Positions 1 through 7,233 are shown, counted from the first letter of the stretch. The stretch is 16,301 nucleotides of DNA from Bacteroidales bacterium (GCA_900766975.1 CAAFXO010000066.1:1-16301), one strand, 5' to 3'. Notes: a model not told the origin generated them from the letters alone. Translations and numbers: made by a program.

Positions 1-18
1 AAATTCTATTCTTGTCAT
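1..18 (-). CDS. possible start of a divergent gene leaving the window
   Basis: An ATG on the minus strand at 18-16 opens a frame reading MTRIEF to the window edge. Only six codons are visible, so no product can be named. It is listed because a Bacteroidetes-type promoter match lies about 40 bp upstream on the same strand, which would give a 5' leader of roughly 30 nt. The start could equally lie further left. Inference from position only. Confidence 0.3.
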
Positions 19-26
19 AATTTTAA

Positions 27-81
27 AGGTTGTAGTCTGTGCAACTTTACACGATGCAAAATTACAAAACAACTACAACCT
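27..81. repeat. 10-bp inverted repeat flanking the promoter box
   Basis: AGGTTGTAGT (27-36) and ACTACAACCT (72-81) are exact reverse complements separated by 35 bp. The right arm lies between the -33 and -7 positions of the minus-strand promoter. The left arm lies within its expected early transcript. Arms this far apart suggest paired operator half-sites rather than a terminator, but no regulator can be named. Confidence 0.5.
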
Positions 82-87
82 CCTAAA
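57..87 (-). promoter_or_regulatory. candidate minus-strand promoter for the gene left of the window
   Basis: On the minus strand a TAATTTTG box (57-64) matches the Bacteroidetes -7 consensus TAnnTTTG exactly. A TTTA at 84-87 sits 19 nt upstream, where the -33 TTTG is expected. The same 15-bp string TGCAAAATTACAAAA also occurs at 3568-3582, at another candidate -7 box, which supports a recurrent promoter. It points left, away from the LuxR gene. Confidence 0.5.
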
Positions 88-102
88 GGTGTACTTCAGT
101 TA

Positions 103-678
103 ATGCTTACTCTTCACATGCGCTATGAGGAGAAGACTCTCTTCCCCTACGTAGAGGCGCTTATTGCAGGCGAGCCTAAGTCTAATTATAATGTGGAGAT
201 GTTTGCCAAGTATCATAGCGACACTACAGTCAAGTTGCAGGAGTTGAAAAACATTATCATCAAGTATTTGCCTCATGACGACCTGTCGAACAATCAGCTC
301 ACCACTACCCTCTTTGACATATACAACATCGAGGAGTGGCTCTGCAACCACAGCAATGTCGAGGAGATGATCTTTGTGCCGGCGATTCGTCTGCTTGAGA
401 AGAAGGTGAAGAGCAACGATACCTCGTCGCGCATATATCAGATCTTGAATGGTGCCGAGAGCAATGAGACTATCACGGAGCGTGAGAAGGAGATAATAGT
501 ATGCTTGGTGCAGGGTATGATCAATAAGGTGATAGCCGATAAGCTAAACATCTCGGTCAATACGGTGATAACCCACCGACGCAACATAGCACGCAAGTTG
601 CAGATCCACTCTTTGGCAGGCCTGACGCTCTATGCGATAGCCAACAACCTGATCGATCGCAACATCATCTTCGGTTAA
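103..678 (+). CDS. LuxR-type regulator, N-terminally truncated hemerythrin-like domain
   Basis: This 191-residue protein has two parts. Residues 1-100 resemble the second half of a hemerythrin-like four-helix bundle (HMRYEEKTLFPYV at 5-17, then HSNVEEMIFVPA at 83-94). Residues 122-185 are a LuxR/GerE winged helix-turn-helix (TEREKEI, NKVIADKLNISVNTVITHRRNI). Bacteroidales relatives, from memory, run about 230 residues or more and carry about 90 further N-terminal residues that supply the first helices and metal ligands. Here the visible start falls just before the HMRYEEKT segment. The frame stays open upstream to base 1, but its translation (Cys- and Lys-rich) does not resemble the family, and that DNA looks like a divergent promoter. 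The DNA-binding half is intact while the sensor half is probably non-functional. It could be a remnant after rearrangement. The LuxR call is secure; the truncation is inference. Confidence 0.75.
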   Translation: MLTLHMRYEEKTLFPYVEALIAGEPKSNYNVEMFAKYHSDTTVKLQELKNIIIKYLPHDDLSNNQLTTTLFDIYNIEEWLCNHSNVEEMIFVPAIRLLEKKVKSNDTSSRIYQILNGAESNETITEREKEIIVCLVQGMINKVIADKLNISVNTVITHRRNIARKLQIHSLAGLTLYAIANNLIDRNIIFG

Positions 679-705
679 AAAGATACTATAAGATTGAGTC
701 CTTAT

Positions 706-801
706 CTATTTGACTCTTAAGTGGTAACGTTATTTGGCTCTTAAGTGGTAACGTTATTCTACTCTGATCCGGCAGATTTATTTGGCTCTGAACCAGTAGC
801 C
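706..801 (-). repeat. 24-bp tandem array duplicating the C-terminal codons and stop of the OMP gene
   Basis: Four contiguous 24-bp units read on the minus strand in the frame of the beta-barrel gene. Unit A (801-778) is the real gene end, GYWFRAK-stop. Unit B (777-754) reads ICRIRVE-stop, unit C (753-730) RYHLRAK-stop and unit D (729-706) RYHLRVK-stop. Units C and D differ at only two bases. A and C share TAC and the last 12 bases (AGA GCC AAA TAA). Every unit keeps Arg at position 5, a hydrophobic residue at 4, Ala or Val at 6, Lys or Glu at 7, and an in-frame stop. The array ends at 706; the next 24 bp show no similarity. Confidence 0.85.
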
Positions 802-1479
802 GATACTTGCTGAGATGGTTAGGGAGTTGGAGCCTCTGATTGGCTCGGTGCGTCCCGATTTCAGCAGATTGCCCAAACCATAATATACCCTCGCTTCCAA
901 GTATAGGGAGTGGCGTGGCGTGATGCCGAACTCTCCACCAAGCCCGGCGGAGATACCATAGTCCACTTTCTGATTTACATCCTGAAAATAGTGCTGTGTA
1001 TTGCGATTGTTGAAGTCGGGATTGCTCGATGTGGTGGCAGGATCAAAGTTGGTCGATGTCGATTCTCCGATCATAAAACTTACCGACGGTCCGGCATTGA
1101 AGAAAAATTTACCCCGACGGCCGAAGTAGATGTGTGCCAAGAAGGGTATCTGTATGAAATTGGCAGTGCGCTTGTAGCTATATGGCAACTCCTCAAAACT
1201 GTCTTGCCATCCACGTTGCTCCCAGTTGAGTTCGACGATGAAACCGAAGTGATTCTCTTCGATATAGCGGAAGTTTAGACCGGCATTACCCCCAATGTTG
1301 AATCCCTGGCGGATGCTCGGCGTAAACATGACTCTCGAGAGATCCACGCCGCCATGTGCTCCGACGAAAATCCTCGAGGTGTAGTGTGTCTGGGCTTGCA
1401 TGCTGCCAAGTCCTATAAGCATGAAAAGGGATAGGAGCATCAGTCCCATCCCTCTCTTTATTTTGTTGTTACTAATCAT
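778..1479 (-). CDS. outer-membrane beta-barrel protein (PorT/PF13568-like)
   Basis: 233 residues with an N-terminal signal peptide: basic start, hydrophobic core at about 11-27, probable cleavage after MQA near residue 29. The mature part has short alternating strands with many Gly and aromatic residues (GGNAGLNFRY, FIQIPFLAHIYFG, FFNAGPSVSF, GISAGLGGEFGI, LYLEARVYYGLG), ending in a last strand ISASIGYWF plus RAK. This is the pattern of small PF13568 'outer membrane beta-barrel' proteins of Bacteroidetes, the family that includes PorT. Nothing shows that this one is PorT itself. It is the last gene of a minus-strand run, 60 bp after the LysM gene and convergent with the LuxR gene. Its 3' end continues into a tandem array of copies of its own last eight codons. 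Substrate unknown. Confidence 0.85.
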   Translation of the reverse strand: MISNNKIKRGMGLMLLSLFMLIGLGSMQAQTHYTSRIFVGAHGGVDLSRVMFTPSIRQGFNIGGNAGLNFRYIEENHFGFIVELNWEQRGWQDSFEELPYSYKRTANFIQIPFLAHIYFGRRGKFFFNAGPSVSFMIGESTSTNFDPATTSSNPDFNNRNTQHYFQDVNQKVDYGISAGLGGEFGITPRHSLYLEARVYYGLGNLLKSGRTEPIRGSNSLTISASIGYWFRAK

Positions 1480-1539
1480 TCTTTTACGTTTTGATAGTGT
1501 ATTTTCCCCAATGATAACACCTCGGGATTCATCCGCAGT

Positions 1540-3501
1540 CTATTCGATTACGATTTTGTCGACCGTGCCGTAGGTGGTGAAGTGCACCAGATAGACAGGG
1601 GGATTGATGAAGCCACCCCAGTTGCTGACGCGCTTCAGGTCAATCTCGCTCTGAAGAGTGCTGCATGATGGCGATATGGCATTGATATCCCCCTTCGCAC
1701 CTGCCATGGCAGGTATGAAATAGGTAGCCATATCATAACCGACTCCGGCGTAGAGGGGATGCGATTTGATCGGTGTCCGATTGAAGATCTCCTTGAACGA
1801 TGTCTGGAATTGCTCGGCACTCCCCGATTTGTCATCTATATAGAAGCGGGAGGGGATGATCGTGTTGGCTCGGTGCAGACTTTCTTTGAGAGCTGTGTCA
1901 TATACCACCCAGTTGGGACGTCCCAACACGACATAGTCAGCAAGTGGCGCCTCTTGTCTGATGGCTATCACCTCTTCGAGCGTCTTTTTTACCTCTGCTT
2001 TCTTCGTCGAATAGCTATAGAAGATACATTTGTCGCTATCGCTCGAGCTGTAAGCATCGGCAGTCAATGTAACATAACTCGACACATTCGAAATCGGCCA
2101 TATCTCTTTGAGCTCTTGTGCCAACTGGTCTTTAGCATCCTCTTCTCCGATCAATATGAGGCGATATGAGCTATACTTCTGATATACGTTGTTGGCTATG
2201 CTCTGATTGAAGTAGTTGGAGGGGGTGAGGAATTGTATGAAGTAGGGATTGGTGGTATATTCTTCGCTCTTTACATCGAAGGCATTGACCACCAGTGTCT
2301 TATGATCCGAGGCATATTTTGAGATGTATTCCGGCACCTCTTTGTCGTGGGTGATGAACACCATGAGGGGAGCGAACTCATTGAGCTGCGATTCTATCAC
2401 CTCTTGCGACTTGCTGCCATCGATCACTTTAAAATTAATCTTGTAGGGCTTGAATTTCAGTTCGTCGATACCGGTGACGAATCCTCTGATGAACTCCAGA
2501 TCCTTGTTGGAGGTGGGCTGATCAGCAAGAATAGCTATCTTGATTACCACCTCTTCGGGCTTCGCATCTATCACATTGTGGACATCCTCATAGATATCTT
2601 TGATACCCTCTTTGGTGAGTTCTCTCGGGTCTTCACTCTCGGTGGTCTGACTTAGGGTGACGGTCTCGACTTTGGGGATGATGAGGATTTGCTTTTTCTT
2701 CAGTTTGTCGATGTGGGTGTTGGCTTGTTTGAGCAGTTCGACATCAACATCCTCTTTGCGAGCGATGGAGTTCCAGGTCTCACCATCAGCCACACAGTGG
2801 GTGGTAAATGAATTGAGTTGGGTAGCTTCCACCTCGGTCTTAACGATCTCGATGCCTGTGCCGCGTGCCGGAATCTTGATTACCGTGTCATATTTGAAGT
2901 TTTTCTCCGAGATGCCGGGATTGCACTGCATGATGGCAGCTACACTCACACCATTCTCGTCCGCCACTCGATAGAGCGTATCTCTGCTCTTGATAGTGTA
3001 GAAATGCTCGCCATTCTCGGCTACGGCTTCGCTCTTCTGTTGAGCCTTGCGGAGCAGAAGTGTCTCTCCTGCCTTGATGCCATCGCGGCTCTTCGGATTG
3101 AGCTTGTAGATGGTCTCGACCGGTATGTCGTAGAGGCGTGAGATGCTGTAGATGGTCTCTCCACGTTTCACTTCATGGCGAAGATCGCTGAGCATCTTAT
3201 CCTCCTCTTTCTTTTCCTCTGCCGGAGCCTGAACCGCAGTCACTCCATCCACCGGATAGTATATCTTCGTACCCTTCTTGATGGGCGATGGCACCGTCGG
3301 GTTAAGTCGCTGAAGTTCAGCCTCATCCCAGCCATTGGCTCGGGCGATGCCAAACATGCTGTCACCCTTCTTGGCGGTATAGACATAATATTTGTTGCCG
3401 AGAAGTTCGATTATCTCATAGCCTGTAGCGGCGCCTTCCATAGTGAATGGCGCGACGAGCAACAGAGCGGTTAATATCAAAATGATGTTGAGTCTTTTCA
3501 T
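1540..3501 (-). CDS. four-LysM protein with PBP1/LpoA-like ligand-binding domain
   Basis: 653 residues with a signal peptide (MKRLNIILILTALLLVAPF). Four LysM modules follow at about 37-83, 108-151, 166-211 and 232-276, each with a typical GDS/GET/RDT/GET...I...LN..I..G pattern; they bind peptidoglycan glycan chains. Residues 95-106 and 281-315 are charged linkers. From about 318 to the end the sequence (VVIKIAILADQPTSNKDLEFIRGFVTGID, then LMVFITHD, TLVVNAFD, YRLILIGEED, ADYVVLGRPNWVVYD, PLYAGVGYDMATYF) alternates beta strands and helices like a type-I periplasmic binding protein. That fold is shared by ABC solute-binding proteins and by LpoA/LppC, the activator of penicillin-binding protein 1A. 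No permease gene is adjacent, so a wall-associated sensor or scaffold is more likely than nutrient uptake. The LpoA analogy is inference. Confidence 0.88.
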   Translation of the reverse strand: MKRLNIILILTALLLVAPFTMEGAATGYEIIELLGNKYYVYTAKKGDSMFGIARANGWDEAELQRLNPTVPSPIKKGTKIYYPVDGVTAVQAPAEEKKEEDKMLSDLRHEVKRGETIYSISRLYDIPVETIYKLNPKSRDGIKAGETLLLRKAQQKSEAVAENGEHFYTIKSRDTLYRVADENGVSVAAIMQCNPGISEKNFKYDTVIKIPARGTGIEIVKTEVEATQLNSFTTHCVADGETWNSIARKEDVDVELLKQANTHIDKLKKKQILIIPKVETVTLSQTTESEDPRELTKEGIKDIYEDVHNVIDAKPEEVVIKIAILADQPTSNKDLEFIRGFVTGIDELKFKPYKINFKVIDGSKSQEVIESQLNEFAPLMVFITHDKEVPEYISKYASDHKTLVVNAFDVKSEEYTTNPYFIQFLTPSNYFNQSIANNVYQKYSSYRLILIGEEDAKDQLAQELKEIWPISNVSSYVTLTADAYSSSDSDKCIFYSYSTKKAEVKKTLEEVIAIRQEAPLADYVVLGRPNWVVYDTALKESLHRANTIIPSRFYIDDKSGSAEQFQTSFKEIFNRTPIKSHPLYAGVGYDMATYFIPAMAGAKGDINAISPSCSTLQSEIDLKRVSNWGGFINPPVYLVHFTTYGTVDKIVIE

Positions 3502-3569
3502 CTCAGATGATGTTGAGTTCGTTAGGAGGCGACATAACGGGAATTTCAGTCGCTTGTAGATATATTCTG

Positions 3570-3600
3570 CAAAATTACAAAATTCTATTCATATTTCATA
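3570..3600 (-). promoter_or_regulatory. candidate promoter of the LysM gene
   Basis: On the minus strand TAATTTTG (3570-3577) is an exact match to the Bacteroidetes -7 box, with a weaker TATG (3597-3600) 19 nt upstream in the -33 position. Transcription would begin near 3563, giving a leader of about 60 nt before the LysM start at 3501. This suggests that the LysM and OMP genes can be expressed separately from the upstream CHU_C gene. Confidence 0.5.
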
Positions 3601-3642
3601 ATTGCAGGTCAATCCCGGACTAATTGCAGGCCGATTCGGTCT
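3599..3642. repeat. two direct repeats of TAATTGCAGG, 22 bp apart
   Basis: TAATTGCAGG occurs at 3599-3608 and 3621-3630, exactly 22 bp apart, which is two helical turns. The surrounding 22-bp units agree at about 15 of 22 positions. Relative to the minus-strand promoter at 3570-3600, the first copy covers the -33 region and the second lies near -55. That is a plausible activator or repressor site pair. The outer end touches the CHU_C stop codon. Confidence 0.5.
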
Positions 3643-5002
3643 ATTTCGTAGCGCCTCCACCGGTCGATTCGCCATGTCGTTTTGCCCCGATGATGTTGAT
3701 ATCGCCGGCTTTCTTATATTTCTTGCCGTCAGATCCTATAGCTTCGATGACATAGAAGTATACCCCAGGTTTTACGATTTTGCCGCCACGTTTGCCATCC
3801 CATCCTTGCGAGGGATCGTCGAATGATATGATGCTGGCGCCATAGCGGTCGAAGATGGTGCAATGAAATTCGATAAGCGATCGGTAAGCCACTTTCCAGA
3901 CATCGTTGATGCCATCGCCATCGGGCGTGAAGGCATTGGGGATCAGCAGTTCTGACTCGCCGATTCCTACGGTATAGGTCTCTCCCACCGTTTCGCACGA
4001 TCCGTCGGAGTTGCTCCCTACGAATCGAACGTAATATGTACCCTGCTCGGTGAAGGTATAGTCGAGGTCTTGCTGGTTGAAACGATAGGTGATATACTCA
4101 AATTCGGCATCCGAGGCTATCTGCCATTCGTTGTGGATCACTGCATCAGTGGTATATGCCTTGAAACTGATATCGGCAGGCGCCGAACCGCCCATACCCT
4201 CTGTGGTGGTGCTGAGCATATTGGAGGGGTCGGCATCCGGATCGCTGTCGTCAGGCAGGTTGGTCTGCTCGGCTGATGTATGCACATCAAGGCCGTTGGC
4301 ATAGATCAGTGGGCTGTCGATACTGACTCCCATGCCCCACTGCTCCAAGAAGCGGTCGCCCGAGATGGTCACCACCGAGTTGCAATATAGTGGCGGCGAG
4401 AGCACCACCACACCCGAGATTTCGTCGACTGTCTTTCGCGCCTTCACTTGAGTGTAGTTGCCATCCTCGTCGCTCCATTCCAAGTTGTAGTAATCGATAT
4501 TCACTTCGCGACTAAGCACTTCGGGGCGTCCGTCGATGGTGTAGTAGCGGATAGCATCACACTTCCCATCAACGCTGATGCGTGTGTCGGTACATTCCTG
4601 CATCTCGTCAGCCCTTACGGCGTTGATCTGCATCTTGTGAGGAAGGTAGTTCACCACCCAGATATAGGTCGATCCGCTCTCTTCTTCGATGATATAACCC
4701 ATGTCGCCCTCCGGCTTGGAGACTATGGCGGTATTGCCATCGCGTGTATATGCCACCTCTTCGGCATATCCTCCGCCGAGACTGCTGTAGCGGTAGAGTT
4801 TCATGCTACTCTCTATTCCGGATATCTGCATCTCGGTTATCGGCGACATGTCGTATGCCACATACACCTTGTCCAGACCGGTCTTGCGGTCGGGTGTAAT
4901 CTCGATCACTTCTTTCGAACTGCCCGTAAATGTGACGGTTACTGCCTCTGCTGATACGAAGCAGAGCAGACCTATTGCGAGTAATATTATCTTCTTGTAC
5001 AT
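3641..5002 (-). CDS. secreted protein with gliding-motility/T9SS type B C-terminal domain
   Basis: 453 residues. The signal peptide is MYKKIILLAIGLLCFVSAEA, with cleavage likely after SAEA. The long middle region is beta-rich and ends in an Ig/PKD-like stretch (YTFTEQGTYYVRFVGSNSDG). Residues about 353-439 form a CHU_C domain: NAFTPDGDGINDVWKV, then FHCTIFDRYGASI, GWDGKRGGKIVKPGVYFYVIEA and YKKAGDINII. Type B sorting domains of this kind direct export through the type IX system in Bacteroidetes that possess it. In many gut Bacteroidales similar domains occur although the whole T9SS is not obvious. Here the domain is followed by a 15-residue tail, GAKRHGESTGGGATK, whereas these domains usually stop near the last strand. 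The gene begins 44 bp after DUF389 and precedes the LysM gene by 139 bp. Confidence 0.87.
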   Translation of the reverse strand: MYKKIILLAIGLLCFVSAEAVTVTFTGSSKEVIEITPDRKTGLDKVYVAYDMSPITEMQISGIESSMKLYRYSSLGGGYAEEVAYTRDGNTAIVSKPEGDMGYIIEEESGSTYIWVVNYLPHKMQINAVRADEMQECTDTRISVDGKCDAIRYYTIDGRPEVLSREVNIDYYNLEWSDEDGNYTQVKARKTVDEISGVVVLSPPLYCNSVVTISGDRFLEQWGMGVSIDSPLIYANGLDVHTSAEQTNLPDDSDPDADPSNMLSTTTEGMGGSAPADISFKAYTTDAVIHNEWQIASDAEFEYITYRFNQQDLDYTFTEQGTYYVRFVGSNSDGSCETVGETYTVGIGESELLIPNAFTPDGDGINDVWKVAYRSLIEFHCTIFDRYGASIISFDDPSQGWDGKRGGKIVKPGVYFYVIEAIGSDGKKYKKAGDINIIGAKRHGESTGGGATK

Positions 5003-5046
5003 ACTTAATTAACGCCTTCGACCCCCGGATATTATTAAAACGGCTC

Positions 5047-6456
5047 TCAATTTGTCTTCTTTTCTGTGTCTGTGGGCCAGGGGAAGTCCGTAGGATTCAC
5101 CGTCAGATGGATATCTTTCTTCTTGGTCCTTACCTGTATGTAGTTGATGAGCTTTTGTCTGCCGGCTGCTGCAAAACCTCTCGGTGCATTCACGAATATC
5201 ATGTTGATGGTGTCTGCCACTGCCGTGTCTGTGCGTGCCGCCACCATCGTCGTCATAGCTATATCCTTGATTTCAGGGAATAAGACCTTGACTTCGGGAG
5301 CCACTTGTACACTCTCGTCCCACATCTCGGCATTGCTTTTCAACGTGCGTCGCAACGAGTCTATCGTGTTTTGACGTGCCTCTATCTCCGATTGCATTAG
5401 TCGATAGAATTGGTCGGAATTGTCGATCGACTTCAGATCATTACGCGCCGAGGAGAATCCCTGCTTTATGTTTAGGATCGTGCCTCCCAGACCGACAGAG
5501 TCCAATTTCTTGAGCATGGCAAGTTGGAGGGAGTCCTTAGCCAATGGATCTCCGATTAGTGTCACGTCGATGATACGTTTCCCATTCTCCACTCGCTGAC
5601 TGTGACTCAGCACCTGCGTGTTGGGGAACACCATCTCTCGCTTCACGAATTTGTCTGCCTTGTCCAAAAAGACATTGGTGCGTATCATATTGATGGTGAG
5701 ATATACGCTTATCAGGATGGTGGCTGTGACGATGCTGAATGCCACTACCCTCATCTTGTGAGCCCTCTTCTCGTTCTGGTATTGGAAGTTCTTGAATCCC
5801 ATCAGTTTCACCCCGATCCAGGTGGCGAAGAAGATGAAGATCATATTGGTGAGGAAGAGGTAGAGAGCGCCGAAGAAGAAGTGCCATTGGAGAGTGGCAA
5901 GCCCGTAACCGGCTGTGCAGAGTGGCGGCATCAGCGAGGTGGCTATCGCCACGCCCGGCATCACCTGTCCCTTATCCTTGGAGGCTATACTCAAGATACC
6001 GGCAGCGCCGCCGAAGAGTGCCACAAAGACATCATAGATCGAGGGGGAGGTTCGTGCCAACAACTGGCTTGCACCCTCATATTGCGGCGAAATCAGGAAG
6101 TAGAATGCCGATGCCAATATCGAACCCAACACTGCCGCCGAGATGTTCTTCAGCCCTCGCCTCACAAGCACGATATCTTCGATGGCGATGCCAAGACCCA
6201 TGCCGATGATCGGCCCCATCAGCGGCGATATCAACATCGCTCCGATGATCACCGGTATGCTGTTGGTGTTCAGTCCTAATGAGGCTATGAAGATAGCAAA
6301 TATCAGCGTCAAGAGCATACTCCCCTTGAACGATACACTCGAGCGGATCGAATCTTCGATGCTCTGCTGTGACACCAGGTCATTCTTGACATTGAAAAAT
6401 GACAGTATTTCGATCCATAATACATGGGCTTTCTCTTTGATATTCTTCAACTTCAT
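5047..6456 (-). CDS. DUF389 family integral membrane protein
   Basis: 469 residues. An N-terminal cytoplasmic-looking stretch (1-43) is followed by six or seven hydrophobic segments between about 44 and 256. The family-typical GAMLISPLMGPIIG (72-85) and ATSLMPPLC (172-180) are both present; these Pro-rich motifs and the Gly-rich helices are the signature of DUF389 (TIGR00341-type) proteins. Residues 257-469 form a soluble domain that includes a coiled-coil-prone stretch around QSEIEARQNTIDSLRRTLKS. The biochemical role of the family is not established; transport or sensing is only a guess. It sits between the NlpC/P60 lipoprotein (105 bp upstream) and the CHU_C gene (44 bp downstream) on the same strand and may be cotranscribed with the latter. 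Confidence 0.93.
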   Translation of the reverse strand: MKLKNIKEKAHVLWIEILSFFNVKNDLVSQQSIEDSIRSSVSFKGSMLLTLIFAIFIASLGLNTNSIPVIIGAMLISPLMGPIIGMGLGIAIEDIVLVRRGLKNISAAVLGSILASAFYFLISPQYEGASQLLARTSPSIYDVFVALFGGAAGILSIASKDKGQVMPGVAIATSLMPPLCTAGYGLATLQWHFFFGALYLFLTNMIFIFFATWIGVKLMGFKNFQYQNEKRAHKMRVVAFSIVTATILISVYLTINMIRTNVFLDKADKFVKREMVFPNTQVLSHSQRVENGKRIIDVTLIGDPLAKDSLQLAMLKKLDSVGLGGTILNIKQGFSSARNDLKSIDNSDQFYRLMQSEIEARQNTIDSLRRTLKSNAEMWDESVQVAPEVKVLFPEIKDIAMTTMVAARTDTAVADTINMIFVNAPRGFAAAGRQKLINYIQVRTKKKDIHLTVNPTDFPWPTDTEKKTN

Positions 6457-6476
6457 ATCTTTACGAATTAGAATTT

Positions 6477-6527
6477 GGTTCGTTTTTGTTCTCCGGTTCG
6501 TTTTTGTTCCGGTTGGTATTTTGTTCC
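6477..6527. repeat. three degenerate 16-18 bp tandem repeats
   Basis: Three consecutive units begin with GGTT and end with GTTCC or GTTCTCC: 6477-6494, 6495-6510 and 6511-6527. The first two share GGTTCGTTTTTGTTC; the third has GGTATT in place of GGTTCGTT. They lie in the 105-bp gap between the NlpC/P60 stop and the DUF389 start, so they would be in the leader of DUF389. The period is not a multiple of three. No function can be assigned. Confidence 0.6.
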
Positions 6528-6561
6528 TGATGTTTTTCTGTTATAACACTTCCTCCTCTGC

Positions 6562-7122
6562 TTATTCTTTCGGGACTCTGCCGAATTTTATAAATCTGCG
6601 ATGATAGTAGTCGCTGCTGAGACGCGACACCACTACCCCCTTCGACGACGAGGCATGGATGAAGCTGTCGTCATCTACAACTATGCCGACATGCGACACG
6701 CGGTTGGGATCTTTGCCGGTGGCGAAGAATACCAGGTCCCCCTTCTTCACATCTTTTGACTTGACAGTCTCGCAGAAGTCGGCTTGATCTCTTGAACTTC
6801 GCGGCAATTTGATATCGGCAGCCTTCTCGTAGACGCGCATCACCATCCCCGAGCAGTCTGTACCCTCCCCACGCTTGTCGCCACCATATTTATATGGCGT
6901 ACCGATCCAGGTGTAAGCCTCTTTGACTACCTTCTCCCCTCTCTTGTCGCCATGAGGAATAACCACATCGCCCGAAGTCGGCTTCCCACCCCCCGAAGGA
7001 GCAACCTTCTTAGTGCTATGACACGACGCCAACGTCAGCGTAAATAATATAATGAGCATCACCGCCAAGCGATCGCCATGCCGGATGAGCATCTTCTGAT
7101 TATGTTGATACTTTATATTCAA
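6562..7122 (-). CDS. NlpC/P60 (C40) peptidoglycan hydrolase lipoprotein
   Basis: 186 residues. The signal sequence has a lipobox LASC, placing the lipidated cysteine at residue 34. The next residues HSTKK lack the acidic run associated with surface export, so periplasmic anchoring is likely. After a Gly/Pro linker the NlpC/P60 domain spans about 63-183. The catalytic cysteine is Cys90 in GTDCSG, the first histidine His144 in SHVGIV, and a third polar residue is probably His156 in FIHAS. GDLVFF (128-133) is also typical. Such enzymes cut D-Glu-meso-DAP (or related) bonds in stem peptides. An alternative start is the internal Met at residue 11, which would give a more typical signal length. It is the most upstream gene of the minus-strand envelope block. 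Confidence 0.93.
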   Translation of the reverse strand: MNIKYQHNQKMLIRHGDRLAVMLIILFTLTLASCHSTKKVAPSGGGKPTSGDVVIPHGDKRGEKVVKEAYTWIGTPYKYGGDKRGEGTDCSGMVMRVYEKAADIKLPRSSRDQADFCETVKSKDVKKGDLVFFATGKDPNRVSHVGIVVDDDSFIHASSSKGVVVSRLSSDYYHRRFIKFGRVPKE

Positions 7123-7144
7123 TGTTCTATGATGTTGTTATGAA

Positions 7145-7158
7145 TTGTAAATTTACAA
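7145..7158. promoter_or_regulatory. 14-bp perfect palindrome upstream of the NlpC/P60 gene
   Basis: TTGTAAATTTACAA is a perfect palindrome 22 bp upstream of the NlpC/P60 start. On the minus strand it contains TAAATTTA (7148-7155), one base from the TAnnTTTG -7 box, although at this spacing transcription would start very close to the ATG. It could be an operator, a promoter or simply AT-rich sequence. Confidence 0.35.
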
Positions 7159-7233
7159 AAAAAATATCTGCAATCACTACATACGGCTATCTTTTTTACA
7201 TTCATCCATATAAAATTTTATTTTGGGTGATAA

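Noticed and set aside
679..777. Bidirectional terminator between the LuxR and beta-barrel genes.
   Set aside because: No stem longer than about 5-6 bp with a T-tract is present; the short palindromes CTTAAG and AACGTT come from the 24-bp repeat units.
1635..4954. Several long open frames antisense to, or out of frame with, the LysM and CHU_C genes.
   Set aside because: They lie wholly inside genes with clear domain motifs and have no recognisable domains or start context.
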